Positions 15,324 through 24,227 of a stretch of DNA of 64,000 bases are shown piece by piece. The DNA is taken from assembly GCF_000426045.1 (NCBI RefSeq), contig NZ_AUEP01000009.1:1-64000 (forward strand). Reading direction: 5' to 3'. Made by a program: the position numbers and the translations under genes. The notes below the pieces were generated by a model, which searched no databases, had not been told where the DNA came from, and worked only from the letters and a program-made list of their open reading frames with translations. This DNA comes from Marmoricola sp. URHB0036 (GTDB taxonomy: Bacteria > Actinomycetota > Actinomycetes > Propionibacteriales > Nocardioidaceae). Each line of letters begins with the position of its first letter. Position 1 is the stretch's first letter.

Positions 15324-16121
15324 GTGCCCACACGTGTCTTTCGCGCCCCCAAGGTCCCCGAGGTCTTCCTCCTGTTCTGGGTGGTCAAGCTGCTCACCAC
15401 CGGTATCGGCGAGTCCGGTGCCGACTTCCTGGGGACGGTCAGCATCCCGCTGGCGGCGCTGGTCGGGATCGGGGGCTTCTTCGTCGCACTGTGGCTGCAG
15501 CTGCGGTCCGCGACGTACCACCCGGTCCGTTACTGGGTGACGGTGCTGAGCGTCGCGCTGTTCGGCACGATGATCGCGGACGGGCCGCACGTCGCGCTGG
15601 GCACGCCGTACTACGTCGACTCGGCGATCTACTTCGTGCTGCTGTGCGGGTTGCTGACCTGGTGGAAGCGGAGCGAGGGCACGTTGTCGGTGCACTCGAT
15701 CGTCACCGCCCGTCGCGAGCGGTTCTACTGGGGGACGGTGCTGCTCACCTTCGGGCTGGGTACGGCGCTCGGCGACACCACCGCGATCAACCTCGGCCTC
15801 GGGTTCGGCCTGTCGATCGTGCTGTTCGGCGTACTCATCCTGGTGCCGCTGGGCCTGTGGCGGCTCGGGTTGAACGCCACGATCGCCTTCTGGGCGTCGT
15901 ACGTGCTGACCCGGCCGCTCGGAGCCTCGGTCGCCGACTGGCTCGGCAAGCCACCCTCGTCGGGCGGCCTCGGTTGGGGCGACGGCACCGTCACGGGGCT
16001 GGGGCTGCTGCTGTTCGCAGCCCTCGTGGCCTACCTGACGGTCACCCACGGCGACGTCGAGGGCGCGCACGCCGCATCGCATGACGACGAGTCACCGGTC
16101 GGCGCTAGCCTCGCCGGGTGA
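15324..16121 (+). CDS. Polytopic membrane protein of the COG4705 type
   Basis: The 265-residue protein has about eight membrane helices and starts with PEVFLLFWVVKLLTTGIGES, typical of COG4705, a family of unknown function with a repeated (W/K)xxTT(x)GE motif: here VKLLTTGIGESGADF and later GTALGDTTAINLG. The repeat suggests an internal duplication around a conserved Thr/Glu pair in the membrane. GTG 15324 is preferred because TAGTGT ends 8 nt before it; GTG 15312 lies inside that box. Its stop overlaps the next gene in GTGA. Confidence 0.75.
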   Translation: MPTRVFRAPKVPEVFLLFWVVKLLTTGIGESGADFLGTVSIPLAALVGIGGFFVALWLQLRSATYHPVRYWVTVLSVALFGTMIADGPHVALGTPYYVDSAIYFVLLCGLLTWWKRSEGTLSVHSIVTARRERFYWGTVLLTFGLGTALGDTTAINLGLGFGLSIVLFGVLILVPLGLWRLGLNATIAFWASYVLTRPLGASVADWLGKPPSSGGLGWGDGTVTGLGLLLFAALVAYLTVTHGDVEGAHAASHDDESPVGASLAG

Positions 16122-17353
16122 CCCTCTCGTACTCCATCTCGGGGTCGGTGCTGACCGACCACCTGCTGTCCCTGCCCCTCGACCACGAGAGCAGCGACGG
16201 CGAGACCATCGAGGTCTTCGCCCGCGAGGTCGCCGCTCCCGACGGTCGTGACCGTCCGTTCCTGGTGTTCCTCCAGGGCGGTCCCGGGCAGGAGGCGTCC
16301 CGACCGGTCGGCCGACCCTCCTCGCCGGCCTGGCTGGCACGTGCCCTGCGCGACTACCGCGTGCTGATGCTCGACCAGCGCGGCACCGGCCGCTCCACGC
16401 CGTACGGCGCCCCGGGGACCGATCCCGCCGCGGACGCCGAGAGGCTGACGCACTTCCGGGCCGACGCGATCGTGCGGGACGCCGAGGCCTTCCGCGAGCA
16501 CCTCGGCGTCGACCGGTGGAGCGTGCTCGGCCAGTCCTTCGGCGGGTTCTGCTCGCTGCACTACCTCAGTGCCTTCCCCGACAGCCTCGACGCGGCGTAC
16601 TTCACCGGTGGTCTCCCGCCCGTCGGGCGACCGGTGGACGACATCTACTCGACGACGTTCGAGACGATGCGGATGCTCAACGCTCGCTACCACCGGCAGT
16701 TCCCGATGGACAGCGAACGGCTGCAGCGCATCCTCGAGCTGTGCGACGCCGGCGAGGTCCTCGGCCGCGACGGCTCGCCGGTCACCAGGCGCTCGATGCG
16801 CACGATCGGCAACCAGCTCGGCATGGACGGCGGCGCGGAGGCGGTCCACTACATGCTCGAGCGCGACCCACGCTCCCCCGCCTTCGCCCACGACTTCTCC
16901 GCCATGGTGCCGTTCAACGCCCGCAACCCGCTGTACGCCGTGATCCACGAGTCGAGCTATGCCGACGGCGTGGTCACCGGCTGGTCCTCCGAGCGGGTCC
17001 AGCCCGAGGACTTCAAGGGCGACTCGCTGCTGCTCACCGGCGAGCACCTGTTCCCGTGGCACTTCGAGGACTGCGCCGACCTGCGGCCCTACCGCGAGGT
17101 GGCCTCGATCCTGGCCGACCACCCCTGGCCCCAGCTGTACGACGCCGACGTGCTCAGCCAGGTCGACGTCCCGTGCGCTGCGGCGATCTACGCCGACGAC
17201 CCGTTCGTGGACCGTCGCTTCTCCGAGGAGACAGCCGACCTGTTGCCGGGGACGCGCCGGTGGCTGACCGACGACTACCTCCACAACGGGCTGCGCAGCG
17301 ACGGTGGCCGGGTGCTCGACCGGCTCATCGGCCTGGCGCGGGGCACGGCCTAG
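16118..17353 (+). CDS. Proline iminopeptidase-like alpha/beta hydrolase (S33)
   Basis: The 411-residue enzyme has the S33 features: an oxyanion motif QGGPGQ in place of the usual HGGPG, LMLDQRGTGRST, nucleophile Ser140 in GQSFGG, a helical cap, then DDPFVD (Asp) and LHNG (His) near the end. It would release N-terminal Pro or another residue from peptides in the cytoplasm; no signal peptide is present. GTG 16118 overlaps the previous stop by 4 nt and also has TAGCCT 6 nt upstream, so it may be read both coupled and from its own leaderless promoter. Its TAG stop is shared in CTAG with the convergent gene. Confidence 0.87.
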   Translation: MTLSYSISGSVLTDHLLSLPLDHESSDGETIEVFAREVAAPDGRDRPFLVFLQGGPGQEASRPVGRPSSPAWLARALRDYRVLMLDQRGTGRSTPYGAPGTDPAADAERLTHFRADAIVRDAEAFREHLGVDRWSVLGQSFGGFCSLHYLSAFPDSLDAAYFTGGLPPVGRPVDDIYSTTFETMRMLNARYHRQFPMDSERLQRILELCDAGEVLGRDGSPVTRRSMRTIGNQLGMDGGAEAVHYMLERDPRSPAFAHDFSAMVPFNARNPLYAVIHESSYADGVVTGWSSERVQPEDFKGDSLLLTGEHLFPWHFEDCADLRPYREVASILADHPWPQLYDADVLSQVDVPCAAAIYADDPFVDRRFSEETADLLPGTRRWLTDDYLHNGLRSDGGRVLDRLIGLARGTA

Positions 17354-18489
17354 CGCGAGTGCAGTCGCGCCGACTGCCGGGTGAGGTGGGTGCGCTCGGC
17401 GACGTTGCTGGCGGCGGCTGCTGCCTCGGCGTAGAGGTCGGCCGCCTGGTCGAGGTCGCCGGCGCGCTCGTGCAGCCAGGCGGCGACGGCGGTGCGGCGC
17501 GGGATCGCGTCCGGCACGCTCTTCAGCTCCTGGAGGCCGATCAGCGGACCGTCGACCTCGGCCAGGGCGACGACCCGGTTGAGGGCCACCACCGGGGAGT
17601 CGGTCAGGACCGCCAGCTCGTCGTACCACTCGAGGATCTGGGGCCAGTCGGTCTCGTCGGCCGACGCCGCGTCGCAGTGCAGCGCCGCGATCGCGGCCTG
17701 GGCCTGGTACTCGCCCAGCCGGTCGCGGGCCAGCGCCGACTGCAGGATGGCGACACCTTCGGAGATCAAGGCGGTGTCCCAGCGAGAGCGGTCCTGCTCG
17801 GCGAGCGGCACCAGCCCACCGTCGCCGGCCCACCTCGCGTCCCGCCGGGCGTGGTGCAGCAGCATCAGCGCCAGCAGGCCGGCCACCTCGGGCTCGTCGC
17901 TGGCGCGGGTCATGGCGCGGGTCAGTCGGATGGCCTCGGCGGCCAGGTCGACGTCGCCGGAGTAGCCCTCGTTGAAGATCAGGTAGAGCACGGTCAGCAC
18001 CCGACGCAGGTCCCCCGGCGTACCCACCCCCTCCTGGGCGATCGTGCGCTTGGCCCGGCTGATCCGCTGCGCCATCGTCGACTCGGGCACCAGGTAGGCC
18101 TCGGCGATCTGGCGGGTGGTGAGACCCCCGACCGCGCGGAGCGTCAGCGCCACCGCCGCGTGCGGCGAGAGCGACGGGTGGCAGGAGAGGAACAGCAGCA
18201 ACAGGGTGTCGTCCTGCTCCTCGGCCGGTCCGGGCGCCGGCTCCTCGAGGGTGCGTTCCTCACGCGTACGACGAGCCGACTCGGATCGCCCGGCGTCGAT
18301 GAACTTGCGCCACGACACCGTCACCAACCACGCCTTGGGGTCGTCGGGCGGGTCGTCGGGCCAGCGGCGTACGGCCTCGGTGAGCGCCTCCTGCACGGCG
18401 TCCTCGGCCGCCGCGAAATCTGCTCCGCGACGGACGAGGATGCCGAGCACCTGCGGGACGAGCTCCCGGACCAGCTGGTCCATCGTCAC
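17350..18489 (-). CDS. ECF42-type RNA polymerase sigma factor with C-terminal TPR-like extension
   Basis: The 379-residue protein has sigma2 (DFAAAEDAVQEALTEAVRRW), sigma4 (LTTRQIAEAYLVPESTMAQR) and a long helical extension with YLIFNEGYSGD and RLGEYQAQAAIAALH, the DUF6596/TPR-like part that marks group ECF42. The group has no anti-sigma factor and is encoded beside DGPF proteins, as here. GTG 18489 overlaps the DGPF stop by 4 nt; ATG 18483 is an alternative. A promoter matching its own consensus lies upstream of the pair, so it probably autoregulates. Confidence 0.92.
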   Translation of the reverse strand: MTMDQLVRELVPQVLGILVRRGADFAAAEDAVQEALTEAVRRWPDDPPDDPKAWLVTVSWRKFIDAGRSESARRTREERTLEEPAPGPAEEQDDTLLLLFLSCHPSLSPHAAVALTLRAVGGLTTRQIAEAYLVPESTMAQRISRAKRTIAQEGVGTPGDLRRVLTVLYLIFNEGYSGDVDLAAEAIRLTRAMTRASDEPEVAGLLALMLLHHARRDARWAGDGGLVPLAEQDRSRWDTALISEGVAILQSALARDRLGEYQAQAAIAALHCDAASADETDWPQILEWYDELAVLTDSPVVALNRVVALAEVDGPLIGLQELKSVPDAIPRRTAVAAWLHERAGDLDQAADLYAEAAAAASNVAERTHLTRQSARLHSR

Positions 18490-18905
18490 TCGGACATGTT
18501 CGGAGGGTTCTCGAGGAACGGCCGGACCTCGATCCACTCCTTGATCGGCACACCACCGGGGCCGGGCGCCGAGGACAGCAGGGCGGCAGCCTCGTGCGCG
18601 CGCTCGACCGACTCCACGTCGATGACCATCCAGCCGGCGATCAGGTCCTTGGTCTCGGCGAACGGCCCGTCGGTGACCGGAGGCTTGCCCTCGCCGTCGA
18701 AGCGGACGAAGGTGCCCTCGGGCGAGACCGCCTGGGCGTCGACGAACTCGCCACGCTCGCGCAGCTGCCGGGCGACGTCACCCATGAACGCGATGTGGTC
18801 GGACACCTCCTCCGGCTTCCACTGGTCCATCGGGGTCTCGCAGAAGTCGAGGCCCGCGAACTCCGGGCCACCGCGGTAGTGCTTGAGAAGCAGGTACTTC
18901 GCCAT
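18486..18905 (-). CDS. DGPF/YCII-related protein
   Basis: The 139-residue protein contains the name motif DGPFAETKDLIAGW and the YCII fold start YLLLKHYRGG. DGPF proteins are encoded with ECF42 sigma factors and are their main known targets. Some YCII-like proteins bind small ligands through a conserved His/Asp pair. AAGGAG lies 6-7 nt before ATG 18905. First gene of the pair, coupled to the sigma gene by GTGA. Confidence 0.92.
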   Translation of the reverse strand: MAKYLLLKHYRGGPEFAGLDFCETPMDQWKPEEVSDHIAFMGDVARQLRERGEFVDAQAVSPEGTFVRFDGEGKPPVTDGPFAETKDLIAGWMVIDVESVERAHEAAALLSSAPGPGGVPIKEWIEVRPFLENPPNMSE

Positions 18906-18954
18906 CGTCGTCTCCTTGGGTTCGTGGAGCCATTCTCGGCACCATCACCCCTGG

Positions 18955-18981
18955 GACGGAGCCGGGTGCCCATTCTCGACA
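18955..18981 (-). promoter_or_regulatory. Predicted ECF42-dependent promoter
   Basis: On the minus strand TGTCGA (18981-18976) is followed after 17 bp by CGTC (18958-18955). This matches the -35 TGTCGA and -10 CGTC-type elements I recall for ECF42 target promoters. The start point would be near 18947, about 40 nt before the DGPF ATG. A second partial copy, TGCCGAGAATGG, occurs 40 bp downstream. Confidence 0.6.
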
Positions 18982-19024
18982 CCCGGCCCGGAAATCTTTT
19001 CCGAGCAGCGCCTAGCCTGCTGGG

Positions 19025-20185
19025 ATGAACGACCGGATGCAGGTGGCGCAGCGGGCCAACGTGCCTCCCTTCCACGTGATGGACCTGCTGGCGGCCGCGC
19101 AGCGGCGACAGCTCTCGCACGGCGATCTGGTGAACTTCGTCGCCGGGCAGCCCTCGACCGGTGCGCCGAAGGCGGTCCGGGCCGAGGCCAAGCGGCTGCT
19201 CGACGAGGAGGTGCTCGGCTACACCGTCGCGACCGGCGTGCCCGGGCTGCGCGAGTCGGTGGCCGCCCACCACCGTCGTACGTCGGGCATCGACGTCTCC
19301 CTCGACGACGTGGTGATCACGACGGGCTCGTCGGGCGGGTTCCTCCTCGCCTTCCTCGCCGCCTTCGAGGCCGGCGACCGCGTGGTGATGGCCCGACCCG
19401 GCTATGCCTGCTACCGCAACGTGCTCACCGCCCTGGGCTGCGAGGTCGTCGAGATCGACTGCGGTCCGGAGACGCGCTTCCAGCCGACCGTCGAGCAGCT
19501 CTCGCAGATCGAGGGGATGGTGCACGGCCTGGTGCTCGCCTCGCCGGCCAACCCCACCGGGACGATGGTGCCGCCCGAGGAGCTGGCGTCGATCGCCCGG
19601 TGGTGCGAGGACAACCTGGTCCGGCTGGTCAGCGACGAGATCTACCACGGGATCAGCTACGGCGTGGAGACCTCCAGCGCCTGGGAGACCTCCCGGACGG
19701 GGGTGGTGTTCGGGTCGTTCTCGAAGTACTTCTCGATGACCGGCTGGCGGCTCGGCTGGATGCTGGTGCCGGAGGACCTCCGCCGACCGGTCGATGTGTT
19801 GACCGGCAACTTCACCATCTGCCCACCGGTGCTCAGCCAGTACGCCGCCATCGCCGCCTTCACCCCGGAGTCGTACGCCGAGCTCGACGGTCACGTCGAG
19901 CGCTACGCCACCAACCGCGCGCTGCTGCTCGACGGTCTCCCCCGCCTCGGCATCGACCGGCTGGCCCCTGCGGACGGTGCGTTCTACGTGTACGCCGACA
20001 TCGGCCACCTCACCGACGACTCCCACGCCTGGTGCCTGCACCTGCTCGACGAGACCGGCGTCGCCACCGCGCCCGGGATCGACTTCGACACCCGCCGGGG
20101 CAATGAGTTCGTCCGGCTCTCCTTCGCCGGGAGCACCGACGAGATCACCGCCGGGCTCGACCGGCTCGGCGACTGGCTGGGCTGA
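19025..20185 (+). CDS. PLP-dependent aminotransferase, class I/II
   Basis: The 386-residue enzyme has all class I residues: NPTG with Asn176, SDEIYHG with Asp204 and Tyr207, SFSKYFSMTGWRLG with PLP-binding Lys234 and phosphate-binding Arg242, and a C-terminal Arg in FVRLSFAG. It would transfer an amino group between an amino acid and 2-oxoglutarate or pyruvate; side-chain choice is unknown. TAGCCT ends 6 nt before ATG 19025, so the transcript is probably leaderless. It is coupled (TGATG) to a GNAT gene. Confidence 0.9.
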   Translation: MNDRMQVAQRANVPPFHVMDLLAAAQRRQLSHGDLVNFVAGQPSTGAPKAVRAEAKRLLDEEVLGYTVATGVPGLRESVAAHHRRTSGIDVSLDDVVITTGSSGGFLLAFLAAFEAGDRVVMARPGYACYRNVLTALGCEVVEIDCGPETRFQPTVEQLSQIEGMVHGLVLASPANPTGTMVPPEELASIARWCEDNLVRLVSDEIYHGISYGVETSSAWETSRTGVVFGSFSKYFSMTGWRLGWMLVPEDLRRPVDVLTGNFTICPPVLSQYAAIAAFTPESYAELDGHVERYATNRALLLDGLPRLGIDRLAPADGAFYVYADIGHLTDDSHAWCLHLLDETGVATAPGIDFDTRRGNEFVRLSFAGSTDEITAGLDRLGDWLG

Positions 20186-20757
20186 TGCCGTCCGCTCCCT
20201 GGGTGGTCGAGCCGCTGACGGCGGAGAGCTGGCCGGCGTTCGAGGCGCTGCTCTCGGAGAGTGGCGCGGGCGCACGGTGCTGGTGCATGTACTGGCGGAT
20301 CGGATCCGACTACCGCCGCCGGCCGGCCGACGAGAACCGGGCAGACCTTCATCGGATCGTGGAGCACGGGAGCTCGCCGGGACTGCTCGCGATGGAGGGC
20401 GCCGAAGCAGTCGGGTGGTGCCAGATCACCCCACGCGCCGACGTGCCTGCCCTCGACCGACCGTGGCGCCTCAAGCCCGTGGACCAGATCCCGGTGTGGT
20501 CGATCAGCTGCTTCTACGTCCGGCGCAGCCACCGTCGCAGCGGCGTGACCGAGGCACTGATCGACGCCGCGGTCGCCGCCGCTCGCAAGGCTGGAGCGCC
20601 CGCGGTCGAGGCCTACCCGCTCGACGGCGAGCTCTCGCCGAGCGCGACCAGCACGGGCTATGCGTCCACTTTCGAGCGCGCGGGGTTCACCGAAGTGGAG
20701 CGTCGTTCGCCGGAGCGGCCGATCATGCGCCTGTGGCTCGGCTCGACCGCGCCGTGA
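20185..20757 (+). CDS. GNAT-family N-acetyltransferase
   Basis: The 190-residue protein has the GNAT core: strand VWSISCFYVRRSHRRSGV with the acetyl-CoA pyrophosphate loop RRSHRRSGV, then helix TEALIDAAVAAARKAGA and the strand leading to YASTFERAGFTEV. A Cys-rich start (ARCWCMYWRIG) is typical of a subgroup of actinobacterial GNATs. It is coupled to the aminotransferase by TGATG. Its 3' end overlaps the convergent TetR gene by 35 bp. Confidence 0.87.
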   Translation: MPSAPWVVEPLTAESWPAFEALLSESGAGARCWCMYWRIGSDYRRRPADENRADLHRIVEHGSSPGLLAMEGAEAVGWCQITPRADVPALDRPWRLKPVDQIPVWSISCFYVRRSHRRSGVTEALIDAAVAAARKAGAPAVEAYPLDGELSPSATSTGYASTFERAGFTEVERRSPERPIMRLWLGSTAP

Positions 20758-21346
20758 GGGCACCGGCGAGCACGTCGACGAGGTGGTCGACGTAGCGGTC
20801 GTGCGCCATCCGCTGACGCTCGCCCGACTCGACCGAGCGTGCCCGCGCAGCCAGGGCACCGGTCAGGAACGTGACCATCAGCGCAACGCGCTCGCGGGCC
20901 AGCGGCATGCCGACCCGCTCCCCCAGTCTCCTCGTCAGGGCCTCGAGCTGGGTGCCGATGACGGTGCCGCGGATGGGCGCCGCCTGGTGCCCGGAGCCGA
21001 CACCGGACCAGTCGGCGAGCTGCTCGGTGATCCGCAGGAAGTCGCGGCCGTCCTCCTCACTCAGCAAGGCAGCAGTGGGGGCGACGATGGCGTCGACCAG
21101 TGCGCGCAGGCCCTCGTCCCTCGCGGGCAGCACCCGGCGCGCGTCCATCGCTGCCACGTGCTTGGCCACGATGGCGTCGAGCAGGCCCTGCCGCGACCCG
21201 AAGTGGTAGCCGACCGCCGAGTCGTTGGCCTGTCCCGCGTCGCGCACCACGTCGCTCATCCGCGCCCCGGTCACGCCGTGCCGGGCGAACCGTTGCTCAC
21301 CCGCGCGCAGCAACCGGGCGCGGGTGACGGTTGCATCACGGGCCAT
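20723..21346 (-). CDS. TetR-family transcription regulator
   Basis: The 207-residue repressor has an N-terminal helix-turn-helix (ARLLRAGEQRFARHG, MSDVVRDAGQANDSAVGYHF) and a helical ligand domain resembling TetR_C_33-type regulators. ATG 21346 faces the P450 gene across 52 bp, which contain the dyad TAAC-N7-GTTA, so it probably represses the P450 and itself. The ligand is unknown. Its 3' end overlaps the GNAT gene. Confidence 0.88.
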   Translation of the reverse strand: MARDATVTRARLLRAGEQRFARHGVTGARMSDVVRDAGQANDSAVGYHFGSRQGLLDAIVAKHVAAMDARRVLPARDEGLRALVDAIVAPTAALLSEEDGRDFLRITEQLADWSGVGSGHQAAPIRGTVIGTQLEALTRRLGERVGMPLARERVALMVTFLTGALAARARSVESGERQRMAHDRYVDHLVDVLAGALTARSSRATGA

Positions 21347-21358
21347 GACAACGCAGAC

Positions 21359-21390
21359 TAACGTGCACTGTTAATAACGGACCTTGTTAA
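21359..21390. promoter_or_regulatory. Candidate TetR operator and P450 promoter
   Basis: CTAACGTGCACTGTTAA (dyad TAAC at 21359-21362, GTTA at 21370-21373, palindromic GTGCAC core) sits between the divergent genes. TGTTAA appears again at 21385-21390. The layout fits one TetR dimer site covering both promoters. Confidence 0.5.
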
Positions 21391-21398
21391 GTGAGCCC

Positions 21399-22649
21399 AT
21401 GTCGCCTTCGATGTTCGATCCGCTGGACCCCGCCTTCGTCGCCGACCCCTATCCCGGCTACGCGGAGCTGCGCGACCACGACCCGGTGCACCACCACCCG
21501 GCTGACCATCGTGCTCCTGCCTTCTGGGCACTGTCCCGTTTCGAGCACGTGTGGGACGCCGTACGGCGCCCCGAGGTCTTCTCCTCCGCCTCGGGACTGA
21601 CCTTCTTCCGCGACGAGATCGGCCAGCTCGGGCTGCCGCCGACGATCGTGATGCTCGACCCGCCGGTGCAGACGCGGTTGCGTGCGCTGATCGGCCGGGC
21701 CTTCACGCCTAGGCACGTGACGCGGCTCGAGGACGGCATCCGGGCGTTCGTGCGGAGCCGGATCGACGAGATGACTCAGCGTGCCTCGGACGGGGAGGTG
21801 GTGGACCTGCACGCGGAGTACTCCGCCGCCCTACCGACGTGGGTGCTGGCCGAGCTGTTCGGCCTCCCGGTGTCGGACCGCGAGCGGTTTGGTCCCTGGG
21901 TGCAGACGCTCACGAGGCTGCAGAACGGCGGCTTCGACGCCAACGCGCTCGTCGGCGACGCCGACACGAACTCCGACGCAACGGCCGGGGTGCAGGTGAT
22001 CGGGGAGATGTTCGAGTACTTCACCGCCGCCATCGCCGCCGCCCGTGCCGACCCGGGCGACGACCTGCTCGGTCGCCTGGTCACGGCCGAGATCGACGGC
22101 GAGACGCTGGACGACTGGGACATCCTCGGCTTCTGCTTCGTCGTCGTCGCCGGGGGCGCCGACACCACTGCCGGACTGATCTCGCACACCGTGCTGCTCA
22201 CCGGCGAGCAGATGAACCAGCGAGAGTTGATCCTGGCCGAGCCCGACCTGCTCCCGGGCGCCCTGGTCGAGTGCCTGCGCTACGAGTCGTCGGTGCAGGC
22301 CCTCGCGCGGACGACGCTGTCGGACGTCGAGGTCGGCGGTGTCGAGATCCCGTCCGGGGAGAAGGTGCTGATGCTCTACGGCTCGGCCAACCGGGACCCG
22401 CGGGAGTACGGCGAGACGGCCGACCGGCTCGACGTACGCCGCGAGGTGGGCCGACACCTGGCCTTCAGCAGCGGTCCGCACTTCTGCATCGGCAACCACC
22501 TCGCCCGGTTGCAGGCCAGGGTGGCCGTCGAGGAGCTGTTCGCCGCACACCCCCACGTCACGGTCGATCCGGCGGCCGGCGTACGTCATGAGTCGGCGTT
22601 CGTGCGTGGCTGGGTGTCGCTGCCGGCGCAGGGACTCACCGGCAGCTGA
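21399..22649 (+). CDS. Cytochrome P450
   Basis: The 416-residue soluble P450 has the I-helix oxygen-binding motif AGGADTT (251-257), the ExxR pair Glu291/Arg294 (ECLRY), and the heme loop FSSGPHFCIGNHLA with thiolate Cys363. It is a class I bacterial type and needs separate ferredoxin and reductase, not encoded here. Substrate unknown; a neighbouring operon for isoprenoid-like acyl-CoA degradation is a possible but distant link. ATG 21399 is preferred over TTG 21384. The last 72 coding bases (22572-22643) are duplicated exactly at 24228-24299. Confidence 0.93.
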   Translation: MSPSMFDPLDPAFVADPYPGYAELRDHDPVHHHPADHRAPAFWALSRFEHVWDAVRRPEVFSSASGLTFFRDEIGQLGLPPTIVMLDPPVQTRLRALIGRAFTPRHVTRLEDGIRAFVRSRIDEMTQRASDGEVVDLHAEYSAALPTWVLAELFGLPVSDRERFGPWVQTLTRLQNGGFDANALVGDADTNSDATAGVQVIGEMFEYFTAAIAAARADPGDDLLGRLVTAEIDGETLDDWDILGFCFVVVAGGADTTAGLISHTVLLTGEQMNQRELILAEPDLLPGALVECLRYESSVQALARTTLSDVEVGGVEIPSGEKVLMLYGSANRDPREYGETADRLDVRREVGRHLAFSSGPHFCIGNHLARLQARVAVEELFAAHPHVTVDPAAGVRHESAFVRGWVSLPAQGLTGS

Positions 22650-22682
22650 GCCAGACGCCTCAACCGGGCAGGTGTCGCGTCG

Positions 22683-23450
22683 TCACGAACGCTCAGCCAC
22701 CCAGAGCTCCTCGGCTGGCCAGCGGCTGGCCCAGTCCTTCGACACGATCTCGTAGAAGGAGTGGTCGTTGCTGTCCGCTGGCGCATAGAGCTCGTGCATG
22801 GCCACGACCTCGAAGCCGGCCGTGCGAAGCAACCGCACCCAGTCCCCGTGCGAGGGATGGAACTCCACCCCACCGCCGGACCAGCTCACCCGGTAGGCCT
22901 CGCGCTGGCCGCGCAGCAGCCGGTCACCGGCGAGGCCCTCGTCGGCAGGGACGCACAGCGCGGACAGGTGACTGTTGGTCAGAAAGACCAGACGTCCCCC
23001 GGGCCGCAGCATCCGTGCGGCTTCGGGTAGCCATCGCTCTGGATCGCACCACGCGGCGGCTCCGTGCTCGCTCACCACCAGGTCGTAGCGACCGCTGGCA
23101 AGCGGAACCTGCTCCCCGTCCCCCTGGATCAACGGAAAGGTCGGCCCGACCTGGGTCTGCATCCTGCGTGCCGTCATCAGCTGTTCGTGCGAGAAGTCCA
23201 CGGCCACCGGGTTGGCACCGGCGCGGGCCAACCACGCCGAGAAGTAGGCAGTGCCGCACGCCAGCTCCACGACGTCAAGACCATGGACCCGGCCCAGGAC
23301 TCCGATGTCCGGTTCGGGGACCGCGAAGATCCCCCAGACCGGATCCGGCCGGGACCACATGTCCTCGGCTGCCGCGTCGGTGAACCGCTCGTTCACCACC
23401 GCCCAGAGCGCCCTGTTCCGCGCCTTGTCGGAACCTTGGACCTCGGCCAT
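22683..23450 (-). CDS. SAM-dependent methyltransferase
   Basis: The 255-residue class I methyltransferase has motif I VVELACGTAYFS (60-71), the acidic end of strand 2 (VAVDFS), GDGEQVPLASGRYDLV and the post-strand LRPGGRLVF. It resembles Methyltransf_11/25 enzymes on small molecules; no target-specific motif is visible. TAGCAT (complement of 23457-23462) lies 6 nt before ATG 23450, pointing to a leaderless transcript. Convergent with the P450. It lies inside one of two segments inserted between P450 and enoyl-CoA hydratase tails. Confidence 0.85.
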   Translation of the reverse strand: MAEVQGSDKARNRALWAVVNERFTDAAAEDMWSRPDPVWGIFAVPEPDIGVLGRVHGLDVVELACGTAYFSAWLARAGANPVAVDFSHEQLMTARRMQTQVGPTFPLIQGDGEQVPLASGRYDLVVSEHGAAAWCDPERWLPEAARMLRPGGRLVFLTNSHLSALCVPADEGLAGDRLLRGQREAYRVSWSGGGVEFHPSHGDWVRLLRTAGFEVVAMHELYAPADSNDHSFYEIVSKDWASRWPAEELWVAERS

Positions 23451-23719
23451 CTGACCATGCTAGGGCTGCCGGCGGCGGGGCCGTCTCGACCAGCCGAACG
23501 AGCCCGAGGCGCACGGCGCACCTCATGACGAGCACCCGACGCTCCCGGCACAGAGGCTTCTTGGCCCCTTCCCAGTTCGTGTTCAGTCCCGGTGGCTACG
23601 GTTCTGTCGAGAGCCAGCTGGTCGTGACCCGAGACCCGATCCGCTGGCTCTCACTCATGTCCGCACACGCCGCTGCCCAGGTTGACGTGTCCCCGCAGCG
23701 TTGCCCAGAGGCCCCCCCC

Positions 23720-24124
23720 GTGAACCGCAAGACGCCCACGCCCGTCCGCGCAGTCGTCGTCGACGACGTCGACGACATGCGCCAGCTCTTGCGTCTGCTC
23801 CTGGAGCGGGACGGCCACTTCACCGTCGTGGCCGAGGCCGACAACGGCCAGTCCGGCGTGACGGCAGTCCTTGCCCACCGTCCCGATCTCGTGTTGCTCG
23901 ACGTCACGATGCCGGTCATGGACGGGCTCCGAGCCCTGAAACTCATCCGTAGCCAGGTGCCTTCAGCGGTGGTGGTGATGCTGTCGTCCTGGGACACATC
24001 GAGCCGCGAGGCCAGGACGTGCACGGCCCTGGGCGCTCACGGATATCTACGCAAGGACGAGTACCTCCACGAGGTACCCGACGAGCTGCGCGCGATCCTG
24101 CACGCCGCCCATCGCTCGCACTGA
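23720..24124 (+). CDS. Orphan single-domain response regulator (CheY-like)
   Basis: From GTG 23720 the 134-residue protein is one receiver domain: acidic pair Asp15-Asp16, phosphorylation site Asp61 (LVLLDVTMP), Ser89 and Lys112 (YLRKDEYL). No output domain or kinase gene is adjacent. In-frame ATG 23657 and ATG 23525 would add residues without domain features, so they are less likely. It may act by protein contact within a phosphorelay or anti-anti-sigma network. Confidence 0.8.
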   Translation: MNRKTPTPVRAVVVDDVDDMRQLLRLLLERDGHFTVVAEADNGQSGVTAVLAHRPDLVLLDVTMPVMDGLRALKLIRSQVPSAVVVMLSSWDTSSREARTCTALGAHGYLRKDEYLHEVPDELRAILHAAHRSH

Positions 24125-24158
24125 GCGGCAAGGCGCATCGCTCTTGAAGGCAAGGAAG

Positions 24159-24227
24159 TTACTTCTTCCTGTTCAGGAAGGCAGTCATCGCCCCGCGGGC
24201 CTCGTCGGAGCCGAACAAGCGCGCGCT
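24159..24227 (-). pseudogene. Detached 3' end of a second enoyl-CoA hydratase gene
   Basis: The minus strand encodes ARLFGSDEARGAMTAFLNRK-K-stop, the same C-terminus as the intact hydratase at 25992 (one residue differs, several bases differ, stop TAA not TAG). It has no 5' part and abuts a P450 tail at 24228. It is the remnant of a diverged allele, not a fresh copy. Confidence 0.8.
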
